The notes below the pieces were generated by a model. The model saw nothing but the letters and a program-made list of their open reading frames with translations, did not search any database and was not told the DNA's origin. 64,000 bases of DNA from Site-B1 sp963827785 (lineage in GTDB: Bacteria > Bacteroidota > Bacteroidia > Flavobacteriales > Flavobacteriaceae): contig CAWHCT010000015.1 of assembly GCA_963827785.1 (NCBI GenBank), forward strand, positions 1 to 64,000. Direction: 5' to 3'. The translations under genes and the position numbers were made by a program. The stretch's first letter is position 1. Each line of letters opens with the position of its first letter. This document shows positions 10,841-19,855 of this stretch, piece after piece.

Positions 10841-13651
10841 CTATATTTCTAAAATGTAATTTGTTAGGCTAGATTCGTGCGGTAAATCTATTTTTTTTCG
10901 TAGGCGATAACGTTTTACTTCAACACTTCTTGAAGAAATATTTAGTAATGGAGCGATCTCTTTAGAAGAAAGATTCAATCGAAGATAGGCGCATAGTTTA
11001 AGATCATTTGGTGTCAAATCCGGATGTCGATTCTTAATCTTTTTTAAGAAATCCTTGTCGGCATTATTAAATGCTTCTTCAAAGAACTGCCAGTCATCAG
11101 TATTATTAATATTGTTGTTGATTAGTTTAATTACTGATTTTATTTTGGGGTTCTCAGCAGTTCTTAATTCATTTTTTATTCTATTCAGAAACTCATTCTT
11201 CTTAATTAAACTCATTGTGGATATTGCTAGTTCCCTGCTTTTGTTTTCAACATCCTGCTTTAGCTTTTCGTTCTTTAGTTCGATCAGTTTTTGGCTGTTC
11301 TCGAGTTCATTCAACTCAATTTTACGTTGTGCATCTTCCAATAATTTGCTTTGTTGACGAACATAATAAGCCTTATAAAAATTATGGATAACGAGAATTA
11401 AGAATAGAGCACAGATACTGTATATTACAATTGCAATATTTGAAAGGAACCAGGGCCTGTCTATTTCAAAATTGAATGATGCAATATTTTTGGTTAATTT
11501 ATTACCAACTTTTCCTCGGACATTAAAGGTGTAACTTCCATATGGTAAATTTTCGAAAAGTTGTTTTGATTCATTGCTCCATTCGGACCAATTATCAGTT
11601 AGGCCGGCTAACTGGAATTGGTATTTGCTTGTTACAATTTTTCCAAAAAATGGAATGCTGTAATTAATTTCTATATTATTGGTTTTGTTCTCAAGTTGGT
11701 TTAGGGTGCTCAAGTTTAATTTGTTCTTTGGACCTTCAAGTTTGTTGGCCAAGACAGAATTAATTTGAATAGTCCAATCATTTTGAGGGTCTGGAATTGA
11801 CCTGTTATAGACGATATATCCGTTTGAGGTGCCTATCAAATATTCCTCATTACTGATCTTGGATAAATTTTCAAAACCAGCCACAACATTTCTAAGATTT
11901 TCGGAAATAGGGATAACCTCCACTTGTGGAATTGAACTAACACTTCCCGGAGATACAATTAGAATATTATCATCGGCAAATCGCCATAATTTATCAGATT
12001 CTCCATTAATTTCAAGTAGTGTCGAAATGGATTTATATGGGGTGAATAATGAAGTGAAGATAGAATCCTTAGTGAATTTTAACTCATTATCATATCTAAA
12101 AACACCTTCTGAAGACGAGTAGATCAGTTCATTAGAATACTTTAATAAACTTGAACCAATTCCCTTGTCAACAGTATTTGATATATTTAAGCTTTGCACT
12201 TTAGTTAGATTGTCATTAAAGTTTAACTCGTACAGCCCTTTAAATTCATGGTTGACAAATATTTGATTATTGTAGATCTCAAAAAATCGGCAAGACATAT
12301 CAATGCCTTCAATGGCATTTCTGAACCTCCAATTTTCTTTGTCCTTTTCAACAATGGTTAACCCTCCATAATTGCCCTGAAGTATCATATCAGGCATATT
12401 TGGAATAGGCTTAAAATCCCAGCTACCTATAGCATTTGTTATTTTGTTCAAGATCCTTCCATTTTTGACAATAAATGTGCCCGAATCATGTCCACAGAAC
12501 AATGAATTGTCGATCTCTTTTAAAGTCCATACCTGCCCATTAGTTCCTTGTACGAATTTAAATTCATCATTAGTGTTTATCCTTTTATAATATAAGCCTT
12601 GATTGGTCCCTAAATAAAGCAGATCTTCAAATATTATTGCATTATAAATTGTGCCTAGCTGCCCTTGTTGGTTAATATAAATTTTAAACTTGGAGTTTCT
12701 GTTAATATAGTTCAGACCGTAATCCAAACCAAGCCAAATGTTATTTTGGCTATCTTCAAAAACAGAAAGAATGGTGTTGTTGCTCAATCCGTTATTTTGA
12801 TTGAACCTGCCTATTAAATTACCTTCAGTATCAATATGGAATATACCATTTGAGATCGTTCCAATAACAAAAGTTTCATCATCTAGCTGTGTAGCACTAT
12901 ACACCGTCAATTCATTAATATTTATATTATCATCCAATTTCCATGAAGTCAGGGCCTCGTCATCCATAACAAAAACACCTTCATTACTCGTTTGAATAAG
13001 AATTTGTTTATTGATCTTATAAATATCAATTACTTTATTTCGTTTTAATATATCATTGTTATTGACCAATACAACATTGCCATTTTCAATCTTGAACAAT
13101 CCTATTCCCGCTTTATGGAAAAAGATCGTTTTTTCAAAATTTATCATTTGAGAAATCTGTGCATCAGATTTAATAATTTTAAATTCTTTGTTGTTGAGGT
13201 CTAATAAATATATTCTTGACAAGGATTGAAATATCATCCAGCCATTTAACTCCGTAATATTCCAAAATTCTTCATCTTCTTCTAAGTTAATGCCGAATTG
13301 ATCAATGAGTGATATATAGTTAAGGCTGCCGAAAAGATCCGTTTCCCAATAACCAAAATCCATAAAACATCCTGTAAAAACTTTATTGTTTATAACATTA
13401 ACCGATCTGATAATTGAATTGTTTGGTACCGGAAATAACTTCCATCTTGCCCCGTCAAACTCTAATAAGCCTTGAGAATTTGCAGCATAAATAAAATTTT
13501 TAGAAGATTGAGAAATGTCCCATATTTGATTATCTGCACCATAATCACCAGGGGAATAGGTAACTATAGGAGAAAGTTCCTGTGCTGAAGTTGGCAATAA
13601 GAACAAACAAAAAAATAAGCTCAATATATATTTTGGATATCCTCTCCACAT
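10841..13651 (-). CDS. Reg_prop/Y_Y_Y ligand-sensor with LuxR-type HTH (PUL regulator)
   Basis: I place the start at 13651 (MWRGYPKYILSLFFC), which gives a signal peptide ending SAQE and a 936-residue protein; the longer frame to 13729 adds an unlikely leader. After the signal come beta-propeller repeats (about 30-620) and a Y_Y_Y domain (YQFQLAGLTDNWSEWS). A single membrane helix (FLSNIAIVIYSICALFLILV), a coiled coil and a C-terminal LuxR/GerE helix-turn-helix (LSSKEIAPLLNISSRSVEVKRYR) follow. There is no kinase domain, so signalling is probably direct from periplasmic glycan sensing to DNA binding at the membrane. Its position next to susC makes it the likely activator of this PUL. It ends 329 bp before susC in the same orientation. 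Confidence 0.85.
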   Translation of the reverse strand: MWRGYPKYILSLFFCLFLLPTSAQELSPIVTYSPGDYGADNQIWDISQSSKNFIYAANSQGLLEFDGARWKLFPVPNNSIIRSVNVINNKVFTGCFMDFGYWETDLFGSLNYISLIDQFGINLEEDEEFWNITELNGWMIFQSLSRIYLLDLNNKEFKIIKSDAQISQMINFEKTIFFHKAGIGLFKIENGNVVLVNNNDILKRNKVIDIYKINKQILIQTSNEGVFVMDDEALTSWKLDDNININELTVYSATQLDDETFVIGTISNGIFHIDTEGNLIGRFNQNNGLSNNTILSVFEDSQNNIWLGLDYGLNYINRNSKFKIYINQQGQLGTIYNAIIFEDLLYLGTNQGLYYKRINTNDEFKFVQGTNGQVWTLKEIDNSLFCGHDSGTFIVKNGRILNKITNAIGSWDFKPIPNMPDMILQGNYGGLTIVEKDKENWRFRNAIEGIDMSCRFFEIYNNQIFVNHEFKGLYELNFNDNLTKVQSLNISNTVDKGIGSSLLKYSNELIYSSSEGVFRYDNELKFTKDSIFTSLFTPYKSISTLLEINGESDKLWRFADDNILIVSPGSVSSIPQVEVIPISENLRNVVAGFENLSKISNEEYLIGTSNGYIVYNRSIPDPQNDWTIQINSVLANKLEGPKNKLNLSTLNQLENKTNNIEINYSIPFFGKIVTSKYQFQLAGLTDNWSEWSNESKQLFENLPYGSYTFNVRGKVGNKLTKNIASFNFEIDRPWFLSNIAIVIYSICALFLILVIHNFYKAYYVRQQSKLLEDAQRKIELNELENSQKLIELKNEKLKQDVENKSRELAISTMSLIKKNEFLNRIKNELRTAENPKIKSVIKLINNNINNTDDWQFFEEAFNNADKDFLKKIKNRHPDLTPNDLKLCAYLRLNLSSKEIAPLLNISSRSVEVKRYRLRKKIDLPHESSLTNYILEI

Positions 13652-14054
13652 TTCACTAAAATTTTCAAGTGTAATATGCAATATACGACATTGTATGGTT
13701 TTTATTATTGTTAAAATATAACTATACAAAGGCAGTTTGGAAATAATAAAAGTTGATGCTAAACTAAATTACAGCAGAAATCGTAAAAAAAAGATAGCGA
13801 GAAATCCAATTCAGCATTTATAATGCATTAAAAATGAATTATTTCAATCATATTTATTTTATTAAAATTAACATTTCAAATAGAATATTGAACTAATCAC
13901 ATCAAGAATCTATAAACCTTAATATAATTGCATCTTTTTAAGAATAGAATTATTAAAAACTTATAATTATAAGGCGAATTAAAGATGACTATTGTCATCT
14001 TTAGAACTTTTAATTTTATCTAAATTTATCTTCTATATTTAAACTAATTCTACA
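13652..14054. promoter_or_regulatory. Divergent promoter region between PUL regulator and pntAA
   Basis: This gap of about 400 bp separates the minus-strand sensor-regulator from the plus-strand pnt operon. It is AT-rich and non-coding. Its notable element is the inverted repeat at 13980-14003, listed separately, about 50 bp before pntAA. Confidence 0.5.
13980..14003. promoter_or_regulatory. Putative Crp/Fnr-type operator upstream of pntAA
   Basis: Perfect 10-bp arms TAAAGATGAC and GTCATCTTTA flank a 4-base spacer (TATT). The 5-4-5 core ATGAC-N4-GTCAT has the spacing of Fnr-type sites. The same core recurs upstream of psrA (28228-28241) and, with one mismatch, upstream of the exported rhodanese gene (20919-20932). 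Two Crp/Fnr genes lie nearby. The regulatory role is inferred. Confidence 0.6.
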
Positions 14055-15170
14055 ATGAAAATAGGGATATTAAAAGAAACTCAAAAAGGTGAAAAGCGTG
14101 TTGCTATAACACCACATATAGCCAAACAACTTGTTGAAAAGGGATTTGAAGTAAGAGTTGAAGAAGATGCAGGGTCAAGTTCTAATTATAAAAATTCTGA
14201 TTACAGTAAAGCCGGTGCTCCAATTCGTACTAAAGCAGATATTTTTAAGAAGGCTGATGTTTTAATAAAAATAAATCCTTTTGATAATGATGAGTTAAAA
14301 AAATTAAAAAAAGGCCAGATAATCATTGCTCAATTATTCCATAAATCACATCCAAATGATATAGAGATTATAGCCAAGCAAGGCGCTACTGCTCTTTCAA
14401 TGGATGCTATGCCAAGAATTTCAAGAGCACAGGACATGGATGTCTTAAGTTCGCAAAATAATTTAGCAGGGTATAAGGCGGTTATTAAAGGAGCTTACGA
14501 AATGACAAAAATATTTCCTTTGATGATGACAGCTGCGGGGACTATAACACCATCCAGAGTATTGGTCTATGGTGTTGGAGTTGCGGGATTACAGGCAATT
14601 GCAACTGCAAAACGTCTTGGAGCTATTGTTGAAGCAACTGATATCAGGTTAGAAACTAAAGAACAAACAGAATCATTAGGCGCAAAATTTATTACTGTTG
14701 ACAATACAGGAGAGGAAGAAGCTGAAGGAGGTTATGCAAAAGCTGCTTCTGAGGATTATGCAAAAAGACAACAGGAAGCTGTTAACAATTCATTGTTCAA
14801 GGCTGATCTTGTTATTACAACTGCGATGGTGCCGGGAAGAATATCACCAGTGCTAATTACAGAAGAGCAGGTGAAACAAATGAAGAATGGAGCTGTAATT
14901 ATCGACCTGGCTGCTGCTCAAGGTGGAAATTGTGAATTAAGTAAATTAAACAAAACTGTCATTAAACATGGTGTGAAAATCTTTGGAGCGACAATAGCTC
15001 CGGAAAGTGTATCTACCAACGCCAGTGATCTATTTGCGAAAAATCTTTACAATTATATAATGCATTTAACAGAAGGTAATCAATTCAAATGGGATCTAAA
15101 AGATGAGATAACCGATGAAACTTTAATTGTATTCAACGGAGAAATAAGACATAACGGTAAAACTGAATAA
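14055..15170 (+). CDS. pntAA: NAD(P) transhydrogenase subunit alpha part 1
   Basis: This 371-residue protein is the soluble NAD(H)-binding domain I of proton-translocating transhydrogenase. The start MKIGILKETQKGEKRVAITP is the classic alanine dehydrogenase/PNT N-terminal motif, and a Rossmann segment (VLVYGVGVAGLQAIATAKRLGA) lies near residue 175. The length fits the split-alpha type where the membrane part is a separate gene. It is followed after 2 bases by pntAB. The enzyme couples proton flow to NADPH formation from NADH. A palindromic site about 50 bp upstream links it to the sulfur-redox genes nearby, suggesting control by redox or electron-acceptor state. Confidence 0.95.
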   Translation: MKIGILKETQKGEKRVAITPHIAKQLVEKGFEVRVEEDAGSSSNYKNSDYSKAGAPIRTKADIFKKADVLIKINPFDNDELKKLKKGQIIIAQLFHKSHPNDIEIIAKQGATALSMDAMPRISRAQDMDVLSSQNNLAGYKAVIKGAYEMTKIFPLMMTAAGTITPSRVLVYGVGVAGLQAIATAKRLGAIVEATDIRLETKEQTESLGAKFITVDNTGEEEAEGGYAKAASEDYAKRQQEAVNNSLFKADLVITTAMVPGRISPVLITEEQVKQMKNGAVIIDLAAAQGGNCELSKLNKTVIKHGVKIFGATIAPESVSTNASDLFAKNLYNYIMHLTEGNQFKWDLKDEITDETLIVFNGEIRHNGKTE

Positions 15171-15172
15171 CT

Positions 15173-15481
15173 ATGACTGAATTAATAAATTTTGTAAGTG
15201 ATAATCTCCAAATGATCTATATCGTCATCCTGATGATATTTGTTGGAGTTGAAGTAATAGGTCATGTGCCGGCAGTATTGCACACACCTTTAATGTCGGG
15301 TGCAAACGCCATACATGGGGTAGTAATTATTGGTGCTATTTTGGTCATGTTAGGGGCAGATCCTGAAAATATTTTGGCACAATCCTTAGGCTTTGTGGCC
15401 GTATTACTTGGAACCTTGAACGTGGTTGGCGGTTTTGTAGTGACCGATCGCATGTTAGAAATGTTTAAAAAGAAAAAATAA
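15173..15481 (+). CDS. pntAB: NAD(P) transhydrogenase subunit alpha part 2 (membrane)
   Basis: This is a 102-residue membrane protein with about three helices. It matches the C-terminal membrane segment of PntA found as a separate polypeptide in split-alpha organisms; HVPAVLHTPLMSGANAIHGV is the conserved family motif. It starts 2 bases after pntAA, and its stop overlaps the pntB start by one base (TAATG), implying translational coupling and equal stoichiometry. It forms part of the proton channel (domain II) with PntB. Confidence 0.95.
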   Translation: MTELINFVSDNLQMIYIVILMIFVGVEVIGHVPAVLHTPLMSGANAIHGVVIIGAILVMLGADPENILAQSLGFVAVLLGTLNVVGGFVVTDRMLEMFKKKK

Positions 15482-16875
15482 TGGAATATATATTTAGTCT
15501 TGAATTTATCTACATAATAGCATCGGTTACCTACATATTAGGATTAAAGATGCTTGGTAATCCTCATACTGCCAGAAGGGGAAATTTAATTGCTGCTGCC
15601 GGTATGACTCTGGCAATCTTTGGAACTATATTTCTGTATCAGGGAGAAGTGTCAACACAGATCTATATTTTAATAGCAATTGCAATTGTAATTGGTACAA
15701 TTATAGGTTGGCTGGTTGCCATAAAGGTTGATATGACCAAAATGCCTGAACTGGTATCCTTATTTAACGGAATGGGAGGGGCAAGTGCTGCTTTGATAGG
15801 TCTTATTGAATTTCATCATTATATTGGCGATCAATTATCAATCTTAACAATTATTGCGGGTATGATCATCGGTAGTGTATCATTCTCCGGGAGTATGATT
15901 GCCTGGGCAAAACTAAATGGTACTTTAAACAAACCTATTCGTTTGCCGAAATATAACTTTTTAAATAATATTTTTTTATTAGGTTTATTTGCCTTTGGAG
16001 CATATATTATTTTTAGCGGTAGTGACAGCCAATTATTTTTATACATTTTATTCTTCGCGGCCTTGCTTTATGGTGTACTATTTGTTTTACCTATTGGCGG
16101 AGCAGATATGCCTGTAGTCATTTCTTTATTAAACTCTTTTACTGGATTAGCAGCTGCGTTTGGAGGTTTTTTATATGGAAATATGGTTATGTTAACCGGT
16201 GGTATTTTAGTAGGTTCTGCAGGAACTATATTGACACTTGCCATGTGTAAAGCGATGAACAGACCATTGTCCAATGTTATATTTGGTGCCTTTGGTGAAG
16301 GCAGTAAGGCGGCTAGTGGAGAAGGAGGCGGTAAAATTACCGGAACTATTAAAAAGGCCTCTGTAAGTGACGTTGCCATTTTAATGAATTATGCACAACG
16401 AGTTGTTATAGTTCCTGGATATGGATTGGCAGTAGCACAAGCCCAACATGCCATTCATGAATTGGAGCAGTTGTTGGATAGTAAAGGAATAGAAGTTAAA
16501 TATGCAATACATCCTGTTGCAGGTAGAATGCCGGGTCATATGAACGTATTACTGGCAGAAACCAATGTTGATTATGACAAGCTGGTAGAAATGGATGATA
16601 TTAATTCGGAATTTCCAAATACCGATGTTGTATTTGTTGTTGGAGCTAATGACGTGGTAAATCCGGCAGCACACAATGATCCTTCAAGTCCAATCTATGG
16701 AATGCCTATTCTTGATGTCGAGAAAGCCAAGCATATAATTGTTAATAAACGTAGTATGAAGCCTGGTTACGCAGGTATTGAAAACGAATTATTCTATAAT
16801 TCTAAGAACTCTATGTTATTTGGTGACGCAAAAGCTATGATTCAGGCTTTAATAAGTGAACTTAAGGCGATGTAA
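15481..16875 (+). CDS. pntB: NAD(P) transhydrogenase subunit beta
   Basis: This is a 464-residue protein. The N-terminal half has about nine membrane helices (domain II), including KMPELVSLFNGMGGASAALI. The C-terminal portion is the NADP(H)-binding domain III with VVIVPGYGLAVAQAQHAIHE and VVFVVGANDVVNPAA. It completes the transhydrogenase with PntAA and PntAB. The operon ends at a strong bidirectional terminator 20 bases downstream and converges on a Crp/Fnr gene. Confidence 0.95.
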   Translation: MEYIFSLEFIYIIASVTYILGLKMLGNPHTARRGNLIAAAGMTLAIFGTIFLYQGEVSTQIYILIAIAIVIGTIIGWLVAIKVDMTKMPELVSLFNGMGGASAALIGLIEFHHYIGDQLSILTIIAGMIIGSVSFSGSMIAWAKLNGTLNKPIRLPKYNFLNNIFLLGLFAFGAYIIFSGSDSQLFLYILFFAALLYGVLFVLPIGGADMPVVISLLNSFTGLAAAFGGFLYGNMVMLTGGILVGSAGTILTLAMCKAMNRPLSNVIFGAFGEGSKAASGEGGGKITGTIKKASVSDVAILMNYAQRVVIVPGYGLAVAQAQHAIHELEQLLDSKGIEVKYAIHPVAGRMPGHMNVLLAETNVDYDKLVEMDDINSEFPNTDVVFVVGANDVVNPAAHNDPSSPIYGMPILDVEKAKHIIVNKRSMKPGYAGIENELFYNSKNSMLFGDAKAMIQALISELKAM

Positions 16876-16894
16876 ATATCGCACTCCATTTAAT

Positions 16895-16930
16895 AAAAAA
16901 AGCCATTTTACTTAGTAAAATGGCTTTTTT
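16895..16930. terminator. Bidirectional terminator between pntB and crp/fnr gene
   Basis: The stem AAAGCCATTTTAC / GTAAAATGGCTTT with a short loop has A-runs before and T-runs after, so it can terminate both the plus-strand pnt operon and the convergent minus-strand Crp/Fnr gene. Confidence 0.85.
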
Positions 16931-16946
16931 ATTGGTTTAAAAATTC

Positions 16947-17643
16947 CTATTCGTGGAATTCCAATACTTTTATTTTATTCCTGGTAGAAAATATCTTTCC
17001 TTCATCGTGCAGTTGTTTGATCACTCTGGTTATTACAACTCTGGATGAATTCATATCATTAGCAATTTCCTGATGCGTGATCTCAAGATCCACGTCATTT
17101 GTTATTTTAACCTTATCGGTTAAATATTTTAGTAATCGCTCACTCATATTCATAAATGCCAAACTGTCGATGGATTCAACCATTTCTATCAATCTAAAAT
17201 GATAACTGTCAATAATAAAATGTCTCCAGGATTTATATTTTGACAACCAAGTATCAATATTTTCTACAGGTATGAAAATGGCCTCTATATCGCGCTCTAC
17301 AACACCCTTGAACATACTTTGTTTCCTGTTGATACAATTTACAAAACTAATGGCACAAGTGTCACCACGTTCTAAAAAATACAAGAACTATTTCCTCGCC
17401 TTCTTTTTCTTGTCGGATAATCTTAACAACACCATCTAAGATTAAAGGAATATGTGTCATTTCTGACCCAATATCTATTAAAAGTTCACCTCCTTTGACC
17501 TTGTCAAAATGACCTACTTTTACTATTTCGTCGATTAATTCATCTTCAAAGACATCAGAATAATAATCGGCTAATTTTTCTCTTAAAATTAATTCTTGGG
17601 TAATCACTGTATGAAATGCAATTTGTTTGTGCAAAGGTAACAA
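16947..17643 (-). CDS. Crp/Fnr family transcriptional regulator, one frameshift
   Basis: Two overlapping frames (17362-17643 and 16947-17384) form one gene of about 231 residues once a single extra base near 17390 is removed, where IVLYFLERGDTC should be continuous. The N-terminal part is a cyclic-nucleotide-binding-like beta-roll (KGGELLIDIGSEMTHIPLIL). The C-terminus is a Crp helix-turn-helix (ITHQEIANDMNSSRVVITRVIKQL). It is a close paralogue of the intact regulator at 21226-21876 and shares the phrase GDTCAISFVNCIN. No N-terminal Cys cluster for an Fnr iron-sulfur centre is seen. A terminator lies between it and the porin gene upstream. Confidence 0.75.
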
Positions 17644-17651
17644 AATTGGAA

Positions 17652-17683
17652 AGAAAAAACCCTCTAACTTTCGCCAGAGGGTT
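17652..17683 (-). terminator. Terminator of the rhodanese-porin operon
   Basis: The stem AACCCTCT / AGAGGGTT encloses a 10-base loop. On the minus strand it is followed by a T-rich tract. It lies 48 bases past the porin stop and just before the Crp/Fnr start, separating the two units. Confidence 0.8.
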
Positions 17684-17731
17684 CTAAGTTCAAAATTAAG
17701 TTTAATTCATACAGTGAAAACAATTAATAAA

Positions 17732-18784
17732 TTAGAACTTTATCTGTACCTGAGCTAATAATTGATCATTGTCTACATTCGCAACAGTCTCTATATTAGA
17801 CAGATAATTTAATTGGAATCGCACTTTGTCATTCACAAAGTAATTAAAGCCAATTGTCATTCTTTCCAGATAGCCAATGTTATCTTTTAAGTCTATGTCC
17901 GGGTCAAAGTATTCATATTTGAATACAGGCTCGAATTTTTCGTTCACGGCATAGGTTGCTAACATATAAGCACCATCTCTTTTTTCGCCTAAGGCGATTG
18001 GAGTTGTACCACAGCCACCAGCAGCACCGGCAAAATAGGCACCTTCGTCATAAATATATTCAGCTTGAACTCTTAGTTTATCCAATTCTAACAACAATTC
18101 ACCACCATAAGATGAACGGTCATCGACATTATTATTAGGTATCGGATAGCCAAATCTAAAGCTACCACCTACTGTTAAATAGTTAGTGATTTTGTAAGTA
18201 GCTCTACCCATAACATCTTTTTTGGTATTGTTATCACCCTGGTTAAGGCCTGTACCATTCATAATTGCTACGGAATAATTCAGCTTATTGAATTTGTTAC
18301 CACCAAAAACGGCTAATCCAAAGTCACGTTGAGGTGCTACCAATTGATCAGCAACTACAGAACGTTCTACAGTTTTAAGCATATGGCAAGGTGTAGCTAC
18401 ATCTAAACTAAATGGTTGTTTAAAAGTACCCACAGAAATTCGTGCCCAGTTATCTGCTTCGTAAGTAATAAAAGCATCCATTAAATAAGTATCTGCAGTT
18501 CCTCCAATAAACGGGCTTGCTTCCAGCATAAAGTAATATGAGAAATCATTCAATACACTTCCTCTAACACCTAATCTGGCTCTTTTAAATCTAATGGTAT
18601 TGGCTTGGTTGCCATCTGTAAAATTGTAATCGTATTGCGGTTGTATATATCCAAATAGTTTAATATTTGGCATATTTCCTTCGGCACTGCTGCTTGCGGG
18701 ATCATCTATATCACAACCTTGAGAGAACACTGCATTTGTATTTAACAGCAGTGTTAAAATGAGCAATTTATATATGCTTTTCAT
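17732..18784 (-). CDS. OprO/OprP-type outer-membrane porin
   Basis: The protein has 350 residues with a signal peptide (MKSIYKLLILTLLLNTNAVFSQ). The early segment LFGYIQPQYDYNF and the block IRFKRARLGVRGSVLNDFSYYFMLEASP match the phosphate-selective porin O/P family. Alternating beta-strands continue to a C-terminal strand ending VQIKF, the outer-membrane assembly signal. It follows two exported rhodanese genes by 21 bases, so it probably admits an anionic sulfur compound such as thiosulfate or polysulfide; this substrate is inferred from neighbours only. Phosphate or another oxyanion remains possible. Confidence 0.8.
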   Translation of the reverse strand: MKSIYKLLILTLLLNTNAVFSQGCDIDDPASSSAEGNMPNIKLFGYIQPQYDYNFTDGNQANTIRFKRARLGVRGSVLNDFSYYFMLEASPFIGGTADTYLMDAFITYEADNWARISVGTFKQPFSLDVATPCHMLKTVERSVVADQLVAPQRDFGLAVFGGNKFNKLNYSVAIMNGTGLNQGDNNTKKDVMGRATYKITNYLTVGGSFRFGYPIPNNNVDDRSSYGGELLLELDKLRVQAEYIYDEGAYFAGAAGGCGTTPIALGEKRDGAYMLATYAVNEKFEPVFKYEYFDPDIDLKDNIGYLERMTIGFNYFVNDKVRFQLNYLSNIETVANVDNDQLLAQVQIKF

Positions 18785-18805
18785 ATTGTTGTTTTAAGGG
18801 TCTTA

Positions 18806-19822
18806 TTAATTAGTAACGACCGGTAAATCTTTAGGGTTAGAATCGCCTCCCCATTGGTTTGTAGACCATGAAGGATTAGTATTAAAAATTCCATTCATTC
18901 CAAAAGTCATTGAATAAGCATCATAACCAAGAACTCGTAAACATGCTGTCAATACAGCGGAAGTTTGACCAGTGTAGCAATAATTAACCACTTTCGCATT
19001 TGCAGCTGGGTCTAACCCTAAGTAAGAATTGTCACTAAGAGTTAAAGGAAGAATTCTGTAAGCACCATTAATATGTCCAAATCCTGAATAATCACCTTCA
19101 CTGAAATAATTATTGACAAAATATTGAGATGGATTGTTTAGTACGTCTGATCCACTTGCTGTAGCAGCACCAAATCCTGCAGCAACAACTGCCTCTACTC
19201 GTTGTTTAAGGATAGCTTCGCCATTAGTTAAAGTTGTAGAGATTGTTGGTTCATCAAATACGATATTTGCAGGCGCACCTTGATATGACCAATTGCTATG
19301 CCCATCTGCAAGATTACTACCTATTTTACTGTTCCAAGGACCGGCATTATCAGGATTCCATCCTGACATTCCCCACTTAAGGGATCTAGTGCTTGGGTAT
19401 CCGTACAGTCTCAATAAGGCTGTAGCATAACAAGCTGTTTGTCCTGTGTAGCACACAACTAATATTGGTTTAGTAGTAGTTGCAGCAGTAGTAAGAATAT
19501 CAGAGAAAGCCACATTATTAGCACCTTCAATATGTGCAGTCAAAAAGTCTGTATTACTTCTTATATCCATAATATAATAAGTATCAAGGAAAGTTTGCAA
19601 ATCAGCTTCTGCTGGTGCACCAACTACAAATTTTTGATTATCAGTGTTGGTAAGAATATTGCTAATATCTAGATCGTTTTGTACCATATACTCTTTCATA
19701 AGAGTAAATGCTGGTGTGGCGACAACGTTGTTATCGGTAGGGTCATCACCTCTATCACAAGAGGTTAGAAATAAGGCAGGAACTAATAATAATCCTATTA
19801 AATAAATTGATAATTTTTTCAT
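18806..19822 (-). CDS. Exported lipoprotein with two rhodanese domains
   Basis: The protein has 338 residues with a lipoprotein signal (LFLTSCDRGDD, Cys22). It contains two rhodanese-like domains in tandem. Both keep the persulfide-carrying Cys in a six-residue active loop: VVCYTGQTA near residue 128 and NYCYTGQTS near 285. The two loops are near copies, so the protein arose by internal duplication. It would handle sulfane sulfur in the periplasm or at the outer membrane. It lies between a second exported double rhodanese (33 bases upstream) and a porin (21 bases downstream) and is probably co-transcribed with both. The exact donor and acceptor are unknown. Confidence 0.85.
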   Translation of the reverse strand: MKKLSIYLIGLLLVPALFLTSCDRGDDPTDNNVVATPAFTLMKEYMVQNDLDISNILTNTDNQKFVVGAPAEADLQTFLDTYYIMDIRSNTDFLTAHIEGANNVAFSDILTTAATTTKPILVVCYTGQTACYATALLRLYGYPSTRSLKWGMSGWNPDNAGPWNSKIGSNLADGHSNWSYQGAPANIVFDEPTISTTLTNGEAILKQRVEAVVAAGFGAATASGSDVLNNPSQYFVNNYFSEGDYSGFGHINGAYRILPLTLSDNSYLGLDPAANAKVVNYCYTGQTSAVLTACLRVLGYDAYSMTFGMNGIFNTNPSWSTNQWGGDSNPKDLPVVTN

Positions 19823-19855
19823 GACTAATTTGTTTATGTTATATAATTTGTTGTT

